The notes beneath the pieces were generated by a model. It had not been told where the DNA came from. It did no database searches and was given only the letters and a program-made list of their open reading frames with translations. The translations under genes were made by a program, and so were the position numbers. From Tenuifilaceae bacterium CYCD (GTDB taxonomy: Bacteria > Bacteroidota > Bacteroidia > Bacteroidales > Tenuifilaceae), in NCBI GenBank assembly GCA_036322835.1, contig AP027304.1, positions 310,001-374,000 on the forward strand: 64,000 nucleotides of DNA, given 5' to 3'. Below, one piece after another: positions 13,701 through 22,015 of the stretch. Every line of letters begins with the position of its first letter. The stretch's first letter is position 1.

Positions 13701-16700
13701 TGACATACCGTTGTTGATGCTGGATGAACCGTGATATCAACATTCTCCTCTACTATAAGTTCGGCCGATGTGCTGGTAACAGTTCCACACGAATTGGTTA
13801 TAATGCAACGATAAATTCCTGCATCTGTATCAACTGCACCAACAATCTCGAATGTTGGATCATCGGCTGTAGCATTAGCAAGCGGATCGATATCTACGCC
13901 ATTCTTTTGCCACTGATAACTTAAAGGTAATTCTCCAACTGCAGTTACTCCAAAACTAGCAGTTGCACCGCTGCAAATAGTTTGAGGAACCGGAGCAAAC
14001 GCAATAGATGGCTGCACTAATACATCCAAGTATGCTCCAATAGAAGTTTCTGATCCACAAGAACCCGTTACAATACAATCGTAAGTTCCTTCATCGGCAG
14101 AAGTAATATCATTTATCACAAGCGAATTTGTAGTTGCGCCAACTATTCTACCATCATCAACCAATGGGGTATTGTTTTTCCGCCACGAGTAAACAGGATT
14201 AGTTCCTGTAACAGTAATTGTAAAGTTCGCATCAAGTCCCGCACAATAATTCAGTGGATCAGGTTCATCCGTAATATTAATATCCTCTCCTGCTGTAATA
14301 ATCGCATTGGTCGAAGTAATTGTGCCACAACTATTCGACACTGTACAGTAGTATGTTCCAATATCTGTTGCAGCGTTGAATACAGCAAATGAGTAGGTTG
14401 AATTTGTTGCAAGCGGAATTGGTCCAAATCCCGCTTTATACCATTGATAACTTAAAGGATGATTGCTCGATGCAAAAATCGATATACTAAATGGTTCACC
14501 ATCGCAAGCAATACCACTTGTAGGCTGCTGATTTATTGCAATTACAGAGTCAACAGTTAAAGTAACAACATTGCTTAGAGTAGAGGTACAACTATTATTT
14601 ATTTGACAACTATAATTAGAACTGTCGTCGGCAAGAGGTACATTGTTAAGCACTAACGATGATAAAGTTGCACCAGCAATATCTACCCCATTCTTTTTCC
14701 ACTGATACGACAATCCCGGTTGGCTTGCCACCACGCTGAATGTAACTGTACCGTTTTCACAAACCGATTTATCGGTGGGCTGTGTGGTAATGGTAAACGG
14801 ATTTACCAACGACAAACTGGCTATATTGCTAGTAATTGTACCACAACCATTAGCAACAGTTACATAGTAATCGCCAACTTCCGATGCATCGAATGCCGTT
14901 ACAGTTTCAATTTGAGCAGTTCCCAATGCTGTAACAGCACCATTATCGAAATACCACTGATAGGCTGGATTAGTCCCTGCCGAAAGGGTTACGGTTAACT
15001 CATGGTTGCTTCCAGCACAAACCTGAGCACTTTGCGGATGAACTGAAATCACAGGGGCTACATCAACAGTAAGTGTTGCTGCTGTACTTGTAACAGCAGG
15101 TCCACACGTTCCAGTTACAACGCAATAGTAACTGGCCGCATCGGCGGAGGTAATACTATTCAGAGTCAATATTGAATTTGTATATCCAGCACCCATCGAA
15201 ACAGCGTTCTTGTACCATTGATAAGTAAGCCCAACCCCAGTTGCCACAACTGAAAATGTAACAGTACTCCCAACGCAAGCACTCTTGTTGGAGGGATTTG
15301 ATGAGATCACAGTTAATGGATTAACTGTAAGCGTAGCTTCCGCACTTGTATAAGTACCACAACTTGATGTTGATATAACGCAACTGTATCTACCTGCATC
15401 AGCAGAGTTTACAGCCAATTCTGTATAGGTATCGCTTGTTGCACCCAAAATATTAACAAAACCTGCGCCAACATCACGCTGCCACTGATAACTCAAAACA
15501 TCACCACTAACACTCACCGAAAATGCAGCATCGCTATTCGTACATACAGTTTGGCTTGCTGGCTGAGTTATAAAAGTGATAGGTTCCATTACCACAACGG
15601 CTGCAGCAGGAGCACTGGTTGCGATTCCGCAAGTTCCGGTAACTTGAACCGTATAGTTTCCCTCGTAGGCCTGCGTAATTCCTGTAAGCGATAGGTTTGC
15701 GGTGGATGAATTACTTACTACGGCATCGTCGCCCACTAAAACACCACCTCTGTACCATTTGTACTGTAACGCAGCGCCTGTTGCCACAACCGATAGGTTT
15801 ATATTACCAAGTTCGCAAACAGTTCCGCCTGTAGGATTTGTTACTGTTGTACTTGTTGGTATGGTTAATGTTGCTGCTGTTGAAGGTGTACTAGCACCAC
15901 AAGGACTAGTAATAACACATCTATACGATGCAGCATCGCCTGCTACTATTGAATTTAGTGCCAAACTCGAATTGGTCGCGCCTGCAATATCAACACCATT
16001 TTTCTGCCATTGATACAACAGACTCGTTCCTGTTGCCACTACGCTAAACGAGGTATTACTTCCTAAACATGCAGTTACCGATGTTGGTTGTGTGGTAATT
16101 ACTATAGGATCGTCAATGCTTAGTATTGCAGGGTTTGACGATACCTCCACACCACAGTCACCATCCACATAACAAATATATGTTCCTGCATCGGTTGCTG
16201 GATCGAGGTTAAGTATTGTAAGATTTGCGGTTGTTGCGCCACTAATTTTGCCAGCAACATTGGCAACCAGAACTCCGCCTTTCTCCCATCTGAATGTATT
16301 ATTAATTCCACTAGCAAAAACGGATAAGGTAATTCCAGTTCCAGAACAAGCAACAGTAATAGATGGATGAGTAGTTATTTGAGTTTTAGGATTTATATAG
16401 AGTTTAACAGTATTGCTCGTAAGTAGTCCTCCGCAAGTAGTAGATATGGTACAAATAATATTGTTATTATTATCGGCCAACGTCAATGCATTCAACACCA
16501 AAACATTGTTATCCGAGCCAACATTTATTGCATTTTTAGTCCATTGATAACTCAAATTCTCACCGGTTGCTTCAACCGTAAATGTTGCCGATCCATCCTC
16601 GCATACCGTTGCATCAACGGGCTGTGTGGTCAGCAATGCCTGCGAAGTAACCAATACAGATGCACTGCCTGCCATTTGCTGAGTACAGCCTGTTGTTGCA

Positions 16701-18232
16701 TTGATTGCAATTACTGTATACGTTCCTGCTATTGTTTGATTTCCAAAATTAATAGGGTTTCCAGTTGATCCGGGTTGAGTATTATCGGGAACAACAGCAA
16801 TCCCATTTCGGTAAAGAGTGTAATTAACTCCAGTTGTTGAATTTGATAGTCCAATAGCAACACCTCCTGCACCATCACAATATGTTCCACCACCGGTTAC
16901 CGTGTATAATGTTGGAAGCGGTAAAATTTCCACGGTTTTAGTCTCCACATCGATACATCCCGATGCATTTGTATATGAATAGGATATACTATAAGTCCCA
17001 ACACCGAGGGTTGATGGCTGAAACGTGGCAGTCCCATTACCATGGTCTAATATTCCATCTCCAGAAAAAGTTCCTGCAGGAGCATAATTACCTATCAATG
17101 AAACATCCGCAGCCCCATAGCAATACTGCTGATCATCGTTAAGTCCAAAAAAATTAGCAGCAGGCATTGCATAAACCTGAACAGTCTGCGTAACAACATT
17201 TGTACATGTAATAAAAGCATCAATGGGATCTACAAATGTGTATGTTATTGTATGAACCCCCACTCCTGCCACTGCTGGATCGAAAGATGCCGTTCCATCT
17301 AAATTATCTACAACGCCTGGTCCTGTAACTCTATTTAATGGATCAAATGCAGCATTGTGTGGATAGTATATAAAATTGTCAATAGGATCATTCAAGCAAA
17401 ATGTTGATGCCAGTCCCTCAATAAAAATCTCTGTTCCAACCCTTGCCGTTTTTGTAACCGTACTTACACAGCTGTTTACATCAGTATAGTTAAATGTAAT
17501 GTTATGGTATCCCAATCCCGCATTAAATGGACTAAATAGAGCAGTTCCATCTCCATTATCTGTGATTCCTTTTCCTGTATAGGTACCTCCAGTGATTGGA
17601 ACAAGTGTAATGGTATCTCTAGCCCATATTGTATAATCAGGATCGTCTTGGCATTGCTTGGGTTCCAAGTCTTGAATACCAATGGCAGGCGAGGCCTGAA
17701 CAACAAAGTTTACAGAAGTACTATTAGATTCTCCGTTTAAGGTATAAGTAACGGTTATTGCATGCGTACCCACTCCCGCCAATTCTGGATAAAATGTTCC
17801 ACTAACAACACCATTTCCCGAAAAGGAGAAAACACCCCCTGCGGGAGTTCCGGAATAACCATCAATTGCAAAGTTGTTTCCTGTTTCACAAAAGGTTGTT
17901 TTTGAAGGCGCAAATGCAACTGTAGGAATAACATGAACTGTTATAAATACATCATAAGCACCACCTCCTATTTTAACATAATGAATTTCATGCGCACCAA
18001 CACCAGCAACACTGGGATTAAATGTACCATTTCCTCCAGAAAGATCTGTGACTCCTAATCCTGTAAAAGTTCCACTAGCAGGAGTCGCTGTTAAGGGAAC
18101 ACTTACAACAGTATGTAAATAAGATGATCCATTGGCGGGTGATGTAATTGATTGTGCAACACTTACAGTTGAGATGCCAACAAACAACTGATACAACAAG
18201 AATATATAGCGTGAGAGATTGAAAAGTCGCAT
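4715..18232 (-). CDS. Giant multi-Ig adhesin with T9SS type B (gliding-motility-associated) C-terminal domain
   Basis: A 4505-residue secreted protein. Order: signal peptide (residues ~1-26); about five GTFTG/GVGTHTITYTF-type repeats (~30-450); about 29 Ig-like domains of ~88 residues (~530-3095), most with a Cys pair and the pattern YQWxKNG...DAGxYxC; a PKD/Ig-like spacer (~3096-3180); 13 repeats of ~80 residues starting AGxDQxxC and ending RWT...C...D (~3190-4230); two PKD domains (SWDFGDG, YWNFGDG; ~4232-4395); and a type B sorting domain (~4397-4505, FFFPEAFTPN...NRMGVLIF...GWDGYY...DVYVYKV). This is the SprB-like plan: a long flexible surface filament exported by T9SS and possibly used for gliding or adhesion. 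The porP/sprF-like gene follows by 6 bp. Ligand specificity cannot be read from sequence. The start ATG is well placed before the signal peptide. Confidence 0.93.
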   Translation of the reverse strand: MRLFNLSRYIFLLYQLFVGISTVSVAQSITSPANGSSYLHTVVSVPLTATPASGTFTGLGVTDLSGGNGTFNPSVAGVGAHEIHYVKIGGGAYDVFITVHVIPTVAFAPSKTTFCETGNNFAIDGYSGTPAGGVFSFSGNGVVSGTFYPELAGVGTHAITVTYTLNGESNSTSVNFVVQASPAIGIQDLEPKQCQDDPDYTIWARDTITLVPITGGTYTGKGITDNGDGTALFSPFNAGLGYHNITFNYTDVNSCVSTVTKTARVGTEIFIEGLASTFCLNDPIDNFIYYPHNAAFDPLNRVTGPGVVDNLDGTASFDPAVAGVGVHTITYTFVDPIDAFITCTNVVTQTVQVYAMPAANFFGLNDDQQYCYGAADVSLIGNYAPAGTFSGDGILDHGNGTATFQPSTLGVGTYSISYSYTNASGCIDVETKTVEILPLPTLYTVTGGGTYCDGAGGVAIGLSNSTTGVNYTLYRNGIAVVPDNTQPGSTGNPINFGNQTIAGTYTVIAINATTGCTQQMAGSASVLVTSQALLTTQPVDATVCEDGSATFTVEATGENLSYQWTKNAINVGSDNNVLVLNALTLADNNNNIICTISTTCGGLLTSNTVKLYINPKTQITTHPSITVACSGTGITLSVFASGINNTFRWEKGGVLVANVAGKISGATTANLTILNLDPATDAGTYICYVDGDCGVEVSSNPAILSIDDPIVITTQPTSVTACLGSNTSFSVVATGTSLLYQWQKNGVDIAGATNSSLALNSIVAGDAASYRCVITSPCGASTPSTAATLTIPTSTTVTNPTGGTVCELGNINLSVVATGAALQYKWYRGGVLVGDDAVVSNSSTANLSLTGITQAYEGNYTVQVTGTCGIATSAPAAAVVVMEPITFITQPASQTVCTNSDAAFSVSVSGDVLSYQWQRDVGAGFVNILGATSDTYTELAVNSADAGRYSCVISTSSCGTYTSAEATLTVNPLTVISSNPSNKSACVGSTVTFSVVATGVGLTYQWYKNAVSMGAGYTNSILTLNSITSADAASYYCVVTGTCGPAVTSTAATLTVDVAPVISVHPQSAQVCAGSNHELTVTLSAGTNPAYQWYFDNGAVTALGTAQIETVTAFDASEVGDYYVTVANGCGTITSNIASLSLVNPFTITTQPTDKSVCENGTVTFSVVASQPGLSYQWKKNGVDIAGATLSSLVLNNVPLADDSSNYSCQINNSCTSTLSNVVTLTVDSVIAINQQPTSGIACDGEPFSISIFASSNHPLSYQWYKAGFGPIPLATNSTYSFAVFNAATDIGTYYCTVSNSCGTITSTNAIITAGEDINITDEPDPLNYCAGLDANFTITVTGTNPVYSWRKNNTPLVDDGRIVGATTNSLVINDITSADEGTYDCIVTGSCGSETSIGAYLDVLVQPSIAFAPVPQTICSGATASFGVTAVGELPLSYQWQKNGVDIDPLANATADDPTFEIVGAVDTDAGIYRCIITNSCGTVTSTSAELIVEENVDITVHPASTTVCQAATANFGITVTGPTDMVLQWYKDGVALSESARIVGVNLSTLSINDITSADAGNYWCEITSSCGNTVSNTAVLTVHDQIFITQQPQPATICPGATMNVSVIATGTVATYQWKHDGLNVGGNSQTYSVASFVDGTHNGEYSCELTNVCGTVYSDTITITSGENTAATISGDVTECEGQSANISVAVTGSNLTYKWYRGSTLLSDDVRIGGSTSSSLTINNLVVADAGTYQCEVSGTCGVDNDNTAVLTVNESVNITVQPVSFSVLDGSTANLTVVASGSIIGYQWQKDGVDIDPIANPTANDATLVITGADATDAGAYRCVISSVCGNVLSNTANITVLGALIITTQPLTPVSKCEGETLTLFIEPGTGHTYQWKVGGAVLVDDSRISGATSAALTISNLTSADTGPYTCTVDGVEISTPSIVTVSPKVVFTVNPVDAEKCVGDIQIFSVTATGAVSYQWYNDLGPIGVATSNEYTINPLATTHTGNYYCEVTGACDIKQSSVAKLTIHTPASINTQPASKTICQGTSTTLVFDVSGDVTYLWKKNGGTITDANISGTTSEQLVIDFADPSNSGDYSCTVTDYCGNQLTSNVATLTVNPITVITTQPISRTKCENDGVVFTVAAEGNGLTYDWQRNGVSIGVATSTLSISPLVKATHEGTYTCIVSGDCGIPVTSDPAVLTINRATTVSAPTFTVNPICENGSTTISVTTTGDGLTYLWKKDNLPITGTNISGITSSTLIISNALTTDAGVYTCTVTGACGTQTSSNGVLIVNPATFITTQPVNATRCAGDGVQFNVVATGQALTYEWRYGGATGTPLVNGVQPSGAVVSGQGTSQLKITGLTASEAGSYACVITGTCGNENSLSAILTMNTPVQITVQPPATTICQGTSTEITFTYTGNATSFKWKKNGSYITDGGNLLGTGTDKLQISNAALTDAGFYSCEVTGTCNGVNTQSAQLVVNPIVQITQNPVGATLCEGNNVQFTVAATGVAPLTYDWRLNNVSLGAPNSSSLTINGIDAADAGAYTCVVTGASCGTATSSPATLVVNPQIDINNQPNNLTVCEDNTAIFTVDATGTGTLDYKWLFNNSYLADDGRIVGTTTNQLKVNLSTNSDEGIYKCEISSTCGNTTSNSVTLAVTDSTKITAHPVSQTLVETSTVTFNVVATGAGLTYQWERNLGAGYNPIAGATSSSYTIPNVNIGDAGQYRCVVTGTCGVLTSNIAILTVNELVAIDAHPIADTLCVGQSASFSVTATGTVVSYQWKFNGANISDGYGISGATSANLVIASVTAANAGQYSCTVIGSNNVANSNTALLTVNQIAAITTQPQSQTKCNGDMLVLEVLPNDPTLTYTWQFNGGAMPVDPRITGTNASMLVITNVSNADAGLYRCVVSNSCASETSDPAVIAINPVVQITSEPISVIQCVGQSAYFSIVANLATASYQWYKNGSALSNVGNVSGATAANLVISNLSTADAGNYSCRVYDNCTYDNSVVVGLTVNSTTIIQNQPENTTVCEGSVAFFEVDAVPTGLSFQWQKDGADLWDIAGKIEGATTSVLVIRNTDKTSDEGVYRCVITGGCNNEITNPASLTVNEYPDAAGVISGLQTVCQGDDNVLYVVPAISNATTYVWDVPYGATVVGGLGTRTIQVDYSSSSLSGAVMVYGKNSCGDGVASAPLAVTVNPLPTAYAGIDQNICSATTQLEGNNVAGGEWSIYSGDAVIVNSSQYNTTVNNLLIGENLLVWKVTQLGCSVSDTVKITNQRSVVNAGTDQVICSRNAQFNAVVPLIGATWTVINGYGTIETPSSPTSNVTGLNQGSNTFAWQVNNSGCISADSVIVTNNAPFNPEAGPDQIVAFDATDLNADVPEAGTTGFWQLISGGGVFDNPADPKTRVSSLMPGPNVLVWTVQRVGCTLSDTIVVDNILVENADAGTNQTLCVNYTTLNAKRPDIGVGEWSVVRGQATFDDKYKPNAKVTNLGQDTVVLRWTVRTSILGVTWDEVTIINNMPTQANAGPDMTLCTNQVNLAANLPTYGIGTWTLNSGAGNIADTTLNNSLITNLGPDKNELKWTIDYHGCISEDFVSITNNTPTTAYAGEDQVICFDSTVLLPNTPTYGVGSWSVQSGRGIFDGNTVTQLASGTNTFIYTISKGTCKSTDDVNVINNKPTTPNAGYDQSICVDNIQLSANFDAIGDGTWTVINGSGTFSSYTSNTPSVTGLAFGDNIFRWTITNNGCTEFDEVIISNNFIQATAGSDETLCYDSLQLKASNPLPGVGTWTILAASSATFDNQNSPNTWVRNLSKGLNSFRWTVSNKGCVSYDDIAITNNEPTQALAGENQSVCSKSATLYANEPTWGTGVWSAMSGAATFADATNYQTTVSNLAGGPNVLRWTITQGTCVSYDEVIITSNLPVNVFAGNDQVACSDTAVLSANPPSLGTGQWSIISGAGSFVNRYLYNTAVRNLGQGDNVFRWTVSSSDCHVSDTVVIRSSIPTTSIAGASQILCADSTVLGGNTPSNGTGSWSIVSGSVQFENINTPNTKVRNISRGVNILAWVIDKDGCQSSSQMTITNNQPSTPFAGYDRDLCGDSIRLFADPPSIGTGYWTLVSGDANILDPSNNETRVVNIEFGTNTFRWTVTNKNCVMSDDVVITSNYAYANAGADFEVNTPSAQLIGNKPAVGTGTWSLSAGQGTIDNPTNFETMVNGLGSGSNVFQWSINYNGCVASDLVTVNYVVWPTADFEPSTYVGCSPLEVNFVNTSIGGAPYSWDFGDGGTSNQPNVIHTFQNPGVYTVRLTATAPLGNTVIAQKQITVYGHPTASFDIAPREVYIPGQHISCYNYSTHADTSYWNFGDGREIVVRFAPTYTYQDTGVFDITLTIVNGYGCTDSVTVVDAVHVIMRSGFFFPEAFTPNPSGGNCGDYSQQPYTRSNDVFYPIVINGEITDYELKIFNRMGVLIFKTDDILVGWDGYYQDKLQPQDVYVYKVTGRYNSGEKFEKTGNVLLLRIDN

Positions 18233-18630
18233 GATTTAATGAATTTAGATGTTTTAATGGCAAAAAATAGATACTCAACAACAACTAAAAAGCAAAACCA
18301 ATACAAGACAAAATCAATCACTTACAATTTATACGACTGTTCAAATCAAAGGTTTACAGGCAAAATACTGAATGCAACCAATTTAAACACCTATAAGACA
18401 ATAATTTATTGAACAATAAATATAAACTATCGTTATAAAAATTTCCAGTTTGTTTGATAAAATCGCATGTACGAATGACGAAAATCACCTATTCATAATT
18501 TACACTGCAAATACTTTACATGATATACATTTTTCTGAATTGCTGACATTAATCATTTCTTTGAAGTTGAAAGCATTATACTTTCGTAATATTTAATTCT
18601 TGTTCAAAGTCTTTCTTAAAATATTAATTT
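18233..18630. other. AT-rich divergent intergenic region
   Basis: About 400 bases between the divergent adhesin gene (-) and the flavoprotein gene (+). No RNA gene or convincing ORF is visible. The nearest promoter-like element for the + gene is TACTTTCG at 18579-18586, one base off TAnnTTTG, with TTTG only 15 nt upstream, shorter than usual. For the - gene, CAAAAAATA at 18261-18269 (reverse TATTTTTTG) is a weak candidate. Both promoters must lie here because the genes diverge. Confidence 0.5.
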
Positions 18631-21600
18631 ATGCATAAAATTGAAAAACATCCCATCCTTGATGTGCCACAAGTAGAAACAACAACGTTCCTCTTCGGTG
18701 GTAAACAAGTAAAAGGGGAAAAAGGTTTTACTATTGCGGCTGCTTTGCACCAGGCTGGCTATCCTGTACATAGCCATAGTATTGAACATCGCGAACGCAG
18801 TTTGGAGTGCGGTATTGGCAAGTGTGGTGCTTGCGAGATGCTTGTCGATGGTCAAATCAAGCGTATTTGTATAACTCCTGTCGATGGCGTTAAGGAGGTA
18901 AGTGAAATTCCACAGGAATATACCCCCAACGTAAAGGCGCCCAACAAAAACCAATCAACCAAAATTTACAAAACTACAGTTGCCATAATTGGCGCTGGCC
19001 CCGCAGGACTAGCCGCTCGCGAAATTCTTCTACAGCATGGAGTTGAGAACATTGTAATTGATAACAATGCAACCATTGGCGGACAGTTTAACATGCAAAC
19101 ACACCAATTCTTTTTCTTCGAAAAAGAGAAAAAATTTGGGGGTATGCGTGGCTTCGATATCGCAAAAACCCTGGCTGGCGATAACCACGAAGGAATTTTC
19201 CTTAACTCAACAGTTTGGGATATTCTGGAAGGCAAACGTATTGCCATTAAAAATATCAAAACCGACGAAATTTATTACGTTGAAGCCGATCATCTGGTAA
19301 TAGCCACTGGAGCCGTTCCATTCATGCCAACATTCGAGAACGACGATTTGCCCGGGGTTTACACAGCTGCCGTGGTTCAAAAAATGATGAACCAAGAGTT
19401 TACTCTTCTAGGCAAAAACGTACTTACTGTAGGTGCTGGCAACATAGGATACCTAACCAGTTACCAGCTAATGCAGGCTGGAGCCCGCGTTAAAGCCATC
19501 ATCGAGGCAATGCCTAACGAAGGTGGATTCCCCGTACAGGCGAATAGGGTTCGCCGCTTAGGTATCCCTGTAATGCTAAGTAAAATCTTAGTTAAAGCTT
19601 TGCCTAACGAAACACATACCGGTGTAGTGGGCGCAATAATAGCCGACTGCAAAGATTTTAAACCAATCCCCGGAACCGAACAGATAATTGATGGTATTGA
19701 TGCCATTAATATATGTACTGGACTAGTTCCGGACGATCAACTACTGATCAAGGGAAACGAGATATTTGGTCGCCGTTGCTTTGGTGCTGGCGATTCTATC
19801 CGCATTGGCGAAGGAACTAGCGCTGTTCTTCGCGGAAAGCAGGTTGCCTACGAGATTCTCCAGGAAATGGGTGCTCGTTTTAATTACGACACATACCTGA
19901 CAATCAGCAAGGAGTATATTGATAGCCAGCAACATCCTGTAAGAATTCTGGACAAACCCCACCAGGCAACCGCCGAACGCAAGGAGAAAAAACCCTTTGT
20001 ACAAATAGACTGTCTTTACGGGTTTGCCTGTAATCCTTGTGAGTTTGCTTGCCCTCACGGCGCAATAACCAAAACATCAACCAGCACCGTTCCGCAAATC
20101 AACTACGACAAGTGTATTGGCTGCATGGATTGCGTTTACCAATGCCCCGGGTTAGCGATCTTTGGCTATAGTTACGCCAAAGATTTGCTATTCCTACCCA
20201 TAGAGTACGAAGTGCAGGAAGGCGCTGAGGTATTCCTGGTTGACAATAATGGGAAAAAGTTGGGCGAAGGTGTTATTGAAAAAATTCTCCGTAAACCCAA
20301 CAAAACAAACGTTGCCCGGGTTAAATCCAACACAATTCATGGCGATGAGCTAATTAACGTTCGCGGGTTCATTGTAAAATCGAACTACCCAGAGCCCGTA
20401 AAACTTACAAAAACCACCTATAAACCCGAGGATAAAACCTACGTTTGCCACTGCGACGATGTTACCATGGACGAGATACTCGAAACCATTGGCAATCGGA
20501 AGTTCATATCGGCCGATGAGATTAAACACACAACCCGTCTGGGCATGGGGGCTTGCCGTGGAAAGCGCTGCATTAAAAGACTAAAAACTGCCCTAATACC
20601 TAAGGGAATCCAAATTGTAGGCGACGCAACTCCTCGCGGACCATTGAGCAACCAAATTAACCTGGGCGAACTCTACCCCAAAGATGTGCACCCAACATAT
20701 ATTACCGGAATAAACGGCAACAAAGCCGAGGTAGTAAAAGTGAAATCGTTAGTTGCTGGTGGTGGAATTGGCGGTAGCGCGCTGTTCCGTTACTTATCCG
20801 AAGCAGGAATGCAGCCTGTTCTGCTGAACTACGAAAGAGGATCATCGTGGAGGAATATTGCTGGTGGCCGCCCGGCCTTCTCGCTGCCCGAAATAGCCGA
20901 CATTGCAATTCGCAACCACGAAATTTTCAAGGAAGATCATAAAATTAGCAGCATCGATTACCGTCCTATCAACTATATCAGCTTTGCCCACGACAACGAT
21001 ACCTACAAAGCGCTAGAGGCATCAAAGGCTTGGAGCAACGCTTATATGGTTGATCCAAAAGATTTCCGTAAGGAAATATCTCCAAACTTCAACACTAAAC
21101 TAAAAACATACCAGGCAGCCCTTATTACCAAGGATTGCTGGCAGGCAACACCCGGAAAAACAATCGATTTGATTAGGAATATTGGTATTAGCAAGGGTGG
21201 CATGGTTAAGGAGGACTGTGAACTTATCAGCGTTTATAAGGATGGCAACCAATTTGTAGCACTGGTTCGCGATCACGACAAAAAGTATATCGAGTACCAC
21301 ACCGAGGTATTCATTAACGCACTAGGCCCAGCTGGCGATAAATACGCAAAAATGCTTGGCCACAACCTGGGAATGTACCCGGTTAAACACCAAGCCTTTA
21401 TCACCCGTCGTCTACCCTGGATGGGAGTAAATGGCGATCCGCTGGGAATGCTAATCGACCGTCGTAAATACAAAGGGTTTGTTGCAGTTTACGGACAGCA
21501 ACTGGCCGAAACGGGTCAGGTTATTGGTTGCGCATCGCCTGCAGCAGACCCACAGGAGGCCGCCAAGAACCTTAAACTCAACACCGACGAGTTCTTGGAA

Positions 21601-21864
21601 ATTGCATCGGAGGTATTTGCCGACTGGATTCCAGAACTAGGCGCCGTAGGCTTTCAGGCAACTTGGGCTGGCTACTACGTTGAGCCCCGCATGTATATTG
21701 ATCCACAGGAAGGCCTGTTCCTCGGTTTACGCGGACACGGCTTTATGCTGGGTCAAGGATTAGCCAAAATGTACGTTGATACCTTAATGGGCAAACCCGT
21801 ACCAGACTACTTTAAGCAGCTAAGAATTGATGGCGATGGACTACTAGAAAAAGCTTTTAAATAA
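18631..21864 (+). CDS. Five-module iron-sulfur flavoprotein oxidoreductase (HcnABC / dye-linked proline dehydrogenase-like fusion)
   Basis: A 1077-residue cytoplasmic protein joining modules usually encoded separately. Residues 1-90 are a [2Fe-2S] domain (C60, C65, C68, C80) like sarcosine oxidase alpha or HcnA. Residues ~113-440 are a pyridine-nucleotide-disulfide type FAD domain (GAGPAG 121-126; second Rossmann GAGNIG 268-273), like HcnB. Residues ~461-505 carry two [4Fe-4S] motifs (C461, C467, C470, C474P; C495, C498, C501, C505P). Residues ~604-650 are a BFD-like [2Fe-2S] domain (CHC 606-608, C642, C647). Residues ~704-1060 are a DAO-type FAD domain (GGGIGG ~710-715), like HcnC or the sarcosine/proline dehydrogenase beta subunit. 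The chemistry is expected to be amine or imino-acid dehydrogenation at the DAO flavin, with electrons passed through the clusters to the second flavin. Substrate (proline, sarcosine, glycine or other) is not determinable. A hairpin terminator follows. Confidence 0.88.
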   Translation: MHKIEKHPILDVPQVETTTFLFGGKQVKGEKGFTIAAALHQAGYPVHSHSIEHRERSLECGIGKCGACEMLVDGQIKRICITPVDGVKEVSEIPQEYTPNVKAPNKNQSTKIYKTTVAIIGAGPAGLAAREILLQHGVENIVIDNNATIGGQFNMQTHQFFFFEKEKKFGGMRGFDIAKTLAGDNHEGIFLNSTVWDILEGKRIAIKNIKTDEIYYVEADHLVIATGAVPFMPTFENDDLPGVYTAAVVQKMMNQEFTLLGKNVLTVGAGNIGYLTSYQLMQAGARVKAIIEAMPNEGGFPVQANRVRRLGIPVMLSKILVKALPNETHTGVVGAIIADCKDFKPIPGTEQIIDGIDAINICTGLVPDDQLLIKGNEIFGRRCFGAGDSIRIGEGTSAVLRGKQVAYEILQEMGARFNYDTYLTISKEYIDSQQHPVRILDKPHQATAERKEKKPFVQIDCLYGFACNPCEFACPHGAITKTSTSTVPQINYDKCIGCMDCVYQCPGLAIFGYSYAKDLLFLPIEYEVQEGAEVFLVDNNGKKLGEGVIEKILRKPNKTNVARVKSNTIHGDELINVRGFIVKSNYPEPVKLTKTTYKPEDKTYVCHCDDVTMDEILETIGNRKFISADEIKHTTRLGMGACRGKRCIKRLKTALIPKGIQIVGDATPRGPLSNQINLGELYPKDVHPTYITGINGNKAEVVKVKSLVAGGGIGGSALFRYLSEAGMQPVLLNYERGSSWRNIAGGRPAFSLPEIADIAIRNHEIFKEDHKISSIDYRPINYISFAHDNDTYKALEASKAWSNAYMVDPKDFRKEISPNFNTKLKTYQAALITKDCWQATPGKTIDLIRNIGISKGGMVKEDCELISVYKDGNQFVALVRDHDKKYIEYHTEVFINALGPAGDKYAKMLGHNLGMYPVKHQAFITRRLPWMGVNGDPLGMLIDRRKYKGFVAVYGQQLAETGQVIGCASPAADPQEAAKNLKLNTDEFLEIASEVFADWIPELGAVGFQATWAGYYVEPRMYIDPQEGLFLGLRGHGFMLGQGLAKMYVDTLMGKPVPDYFKQLRIDGDGLLEKAFK

Positions 21865-21885
21865 TCAAACAAAATACATCAGAAC

Positions 21886-21921
21886 AAAGACGCTAAGGAA
21901 GCATCCTTGGCGTCTTTTTAT
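21886..21921 (+). terminator. Hairpin terminator after the flavoprotein gene
   Basis: A 14-bp stem AAAGACGCTAAGGA/TCCTTGGCGTCTTT (one G-T wobble) with a 4-base loop is followed by T-rich sequence. Confidence 0.8.
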
Positions 21922-21980
21922 TATATCTTCAAAACTTAATGCTTTAGGGCATCTCAATATAATAGATTCCGAATATTCCT

Positions 21981-21988
21981 TATTTTTG
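21981..21988 (+). promoter_or_regulatory. Bacteroidota -7 element upstream of the DUF3667 gene
   Basis: TATTTTTG matches TAnnTTTG and lies 28 bases before the ATG at 22016, downstream of the previous terminator. No clear -33 TTG is seen at the expected distance, so it is a partial match only. Confidence 0.4.
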
Positions 21989-22015
21989 GGTCATTAATAA
22001 ACCAAAAATCACGCC

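Noticed and set aside
18233-18630. RNA gene or riboswitch in the long divergent gap
   Set aside because: AT-rich with no stable conserved helix or tRNA-like arms seen.
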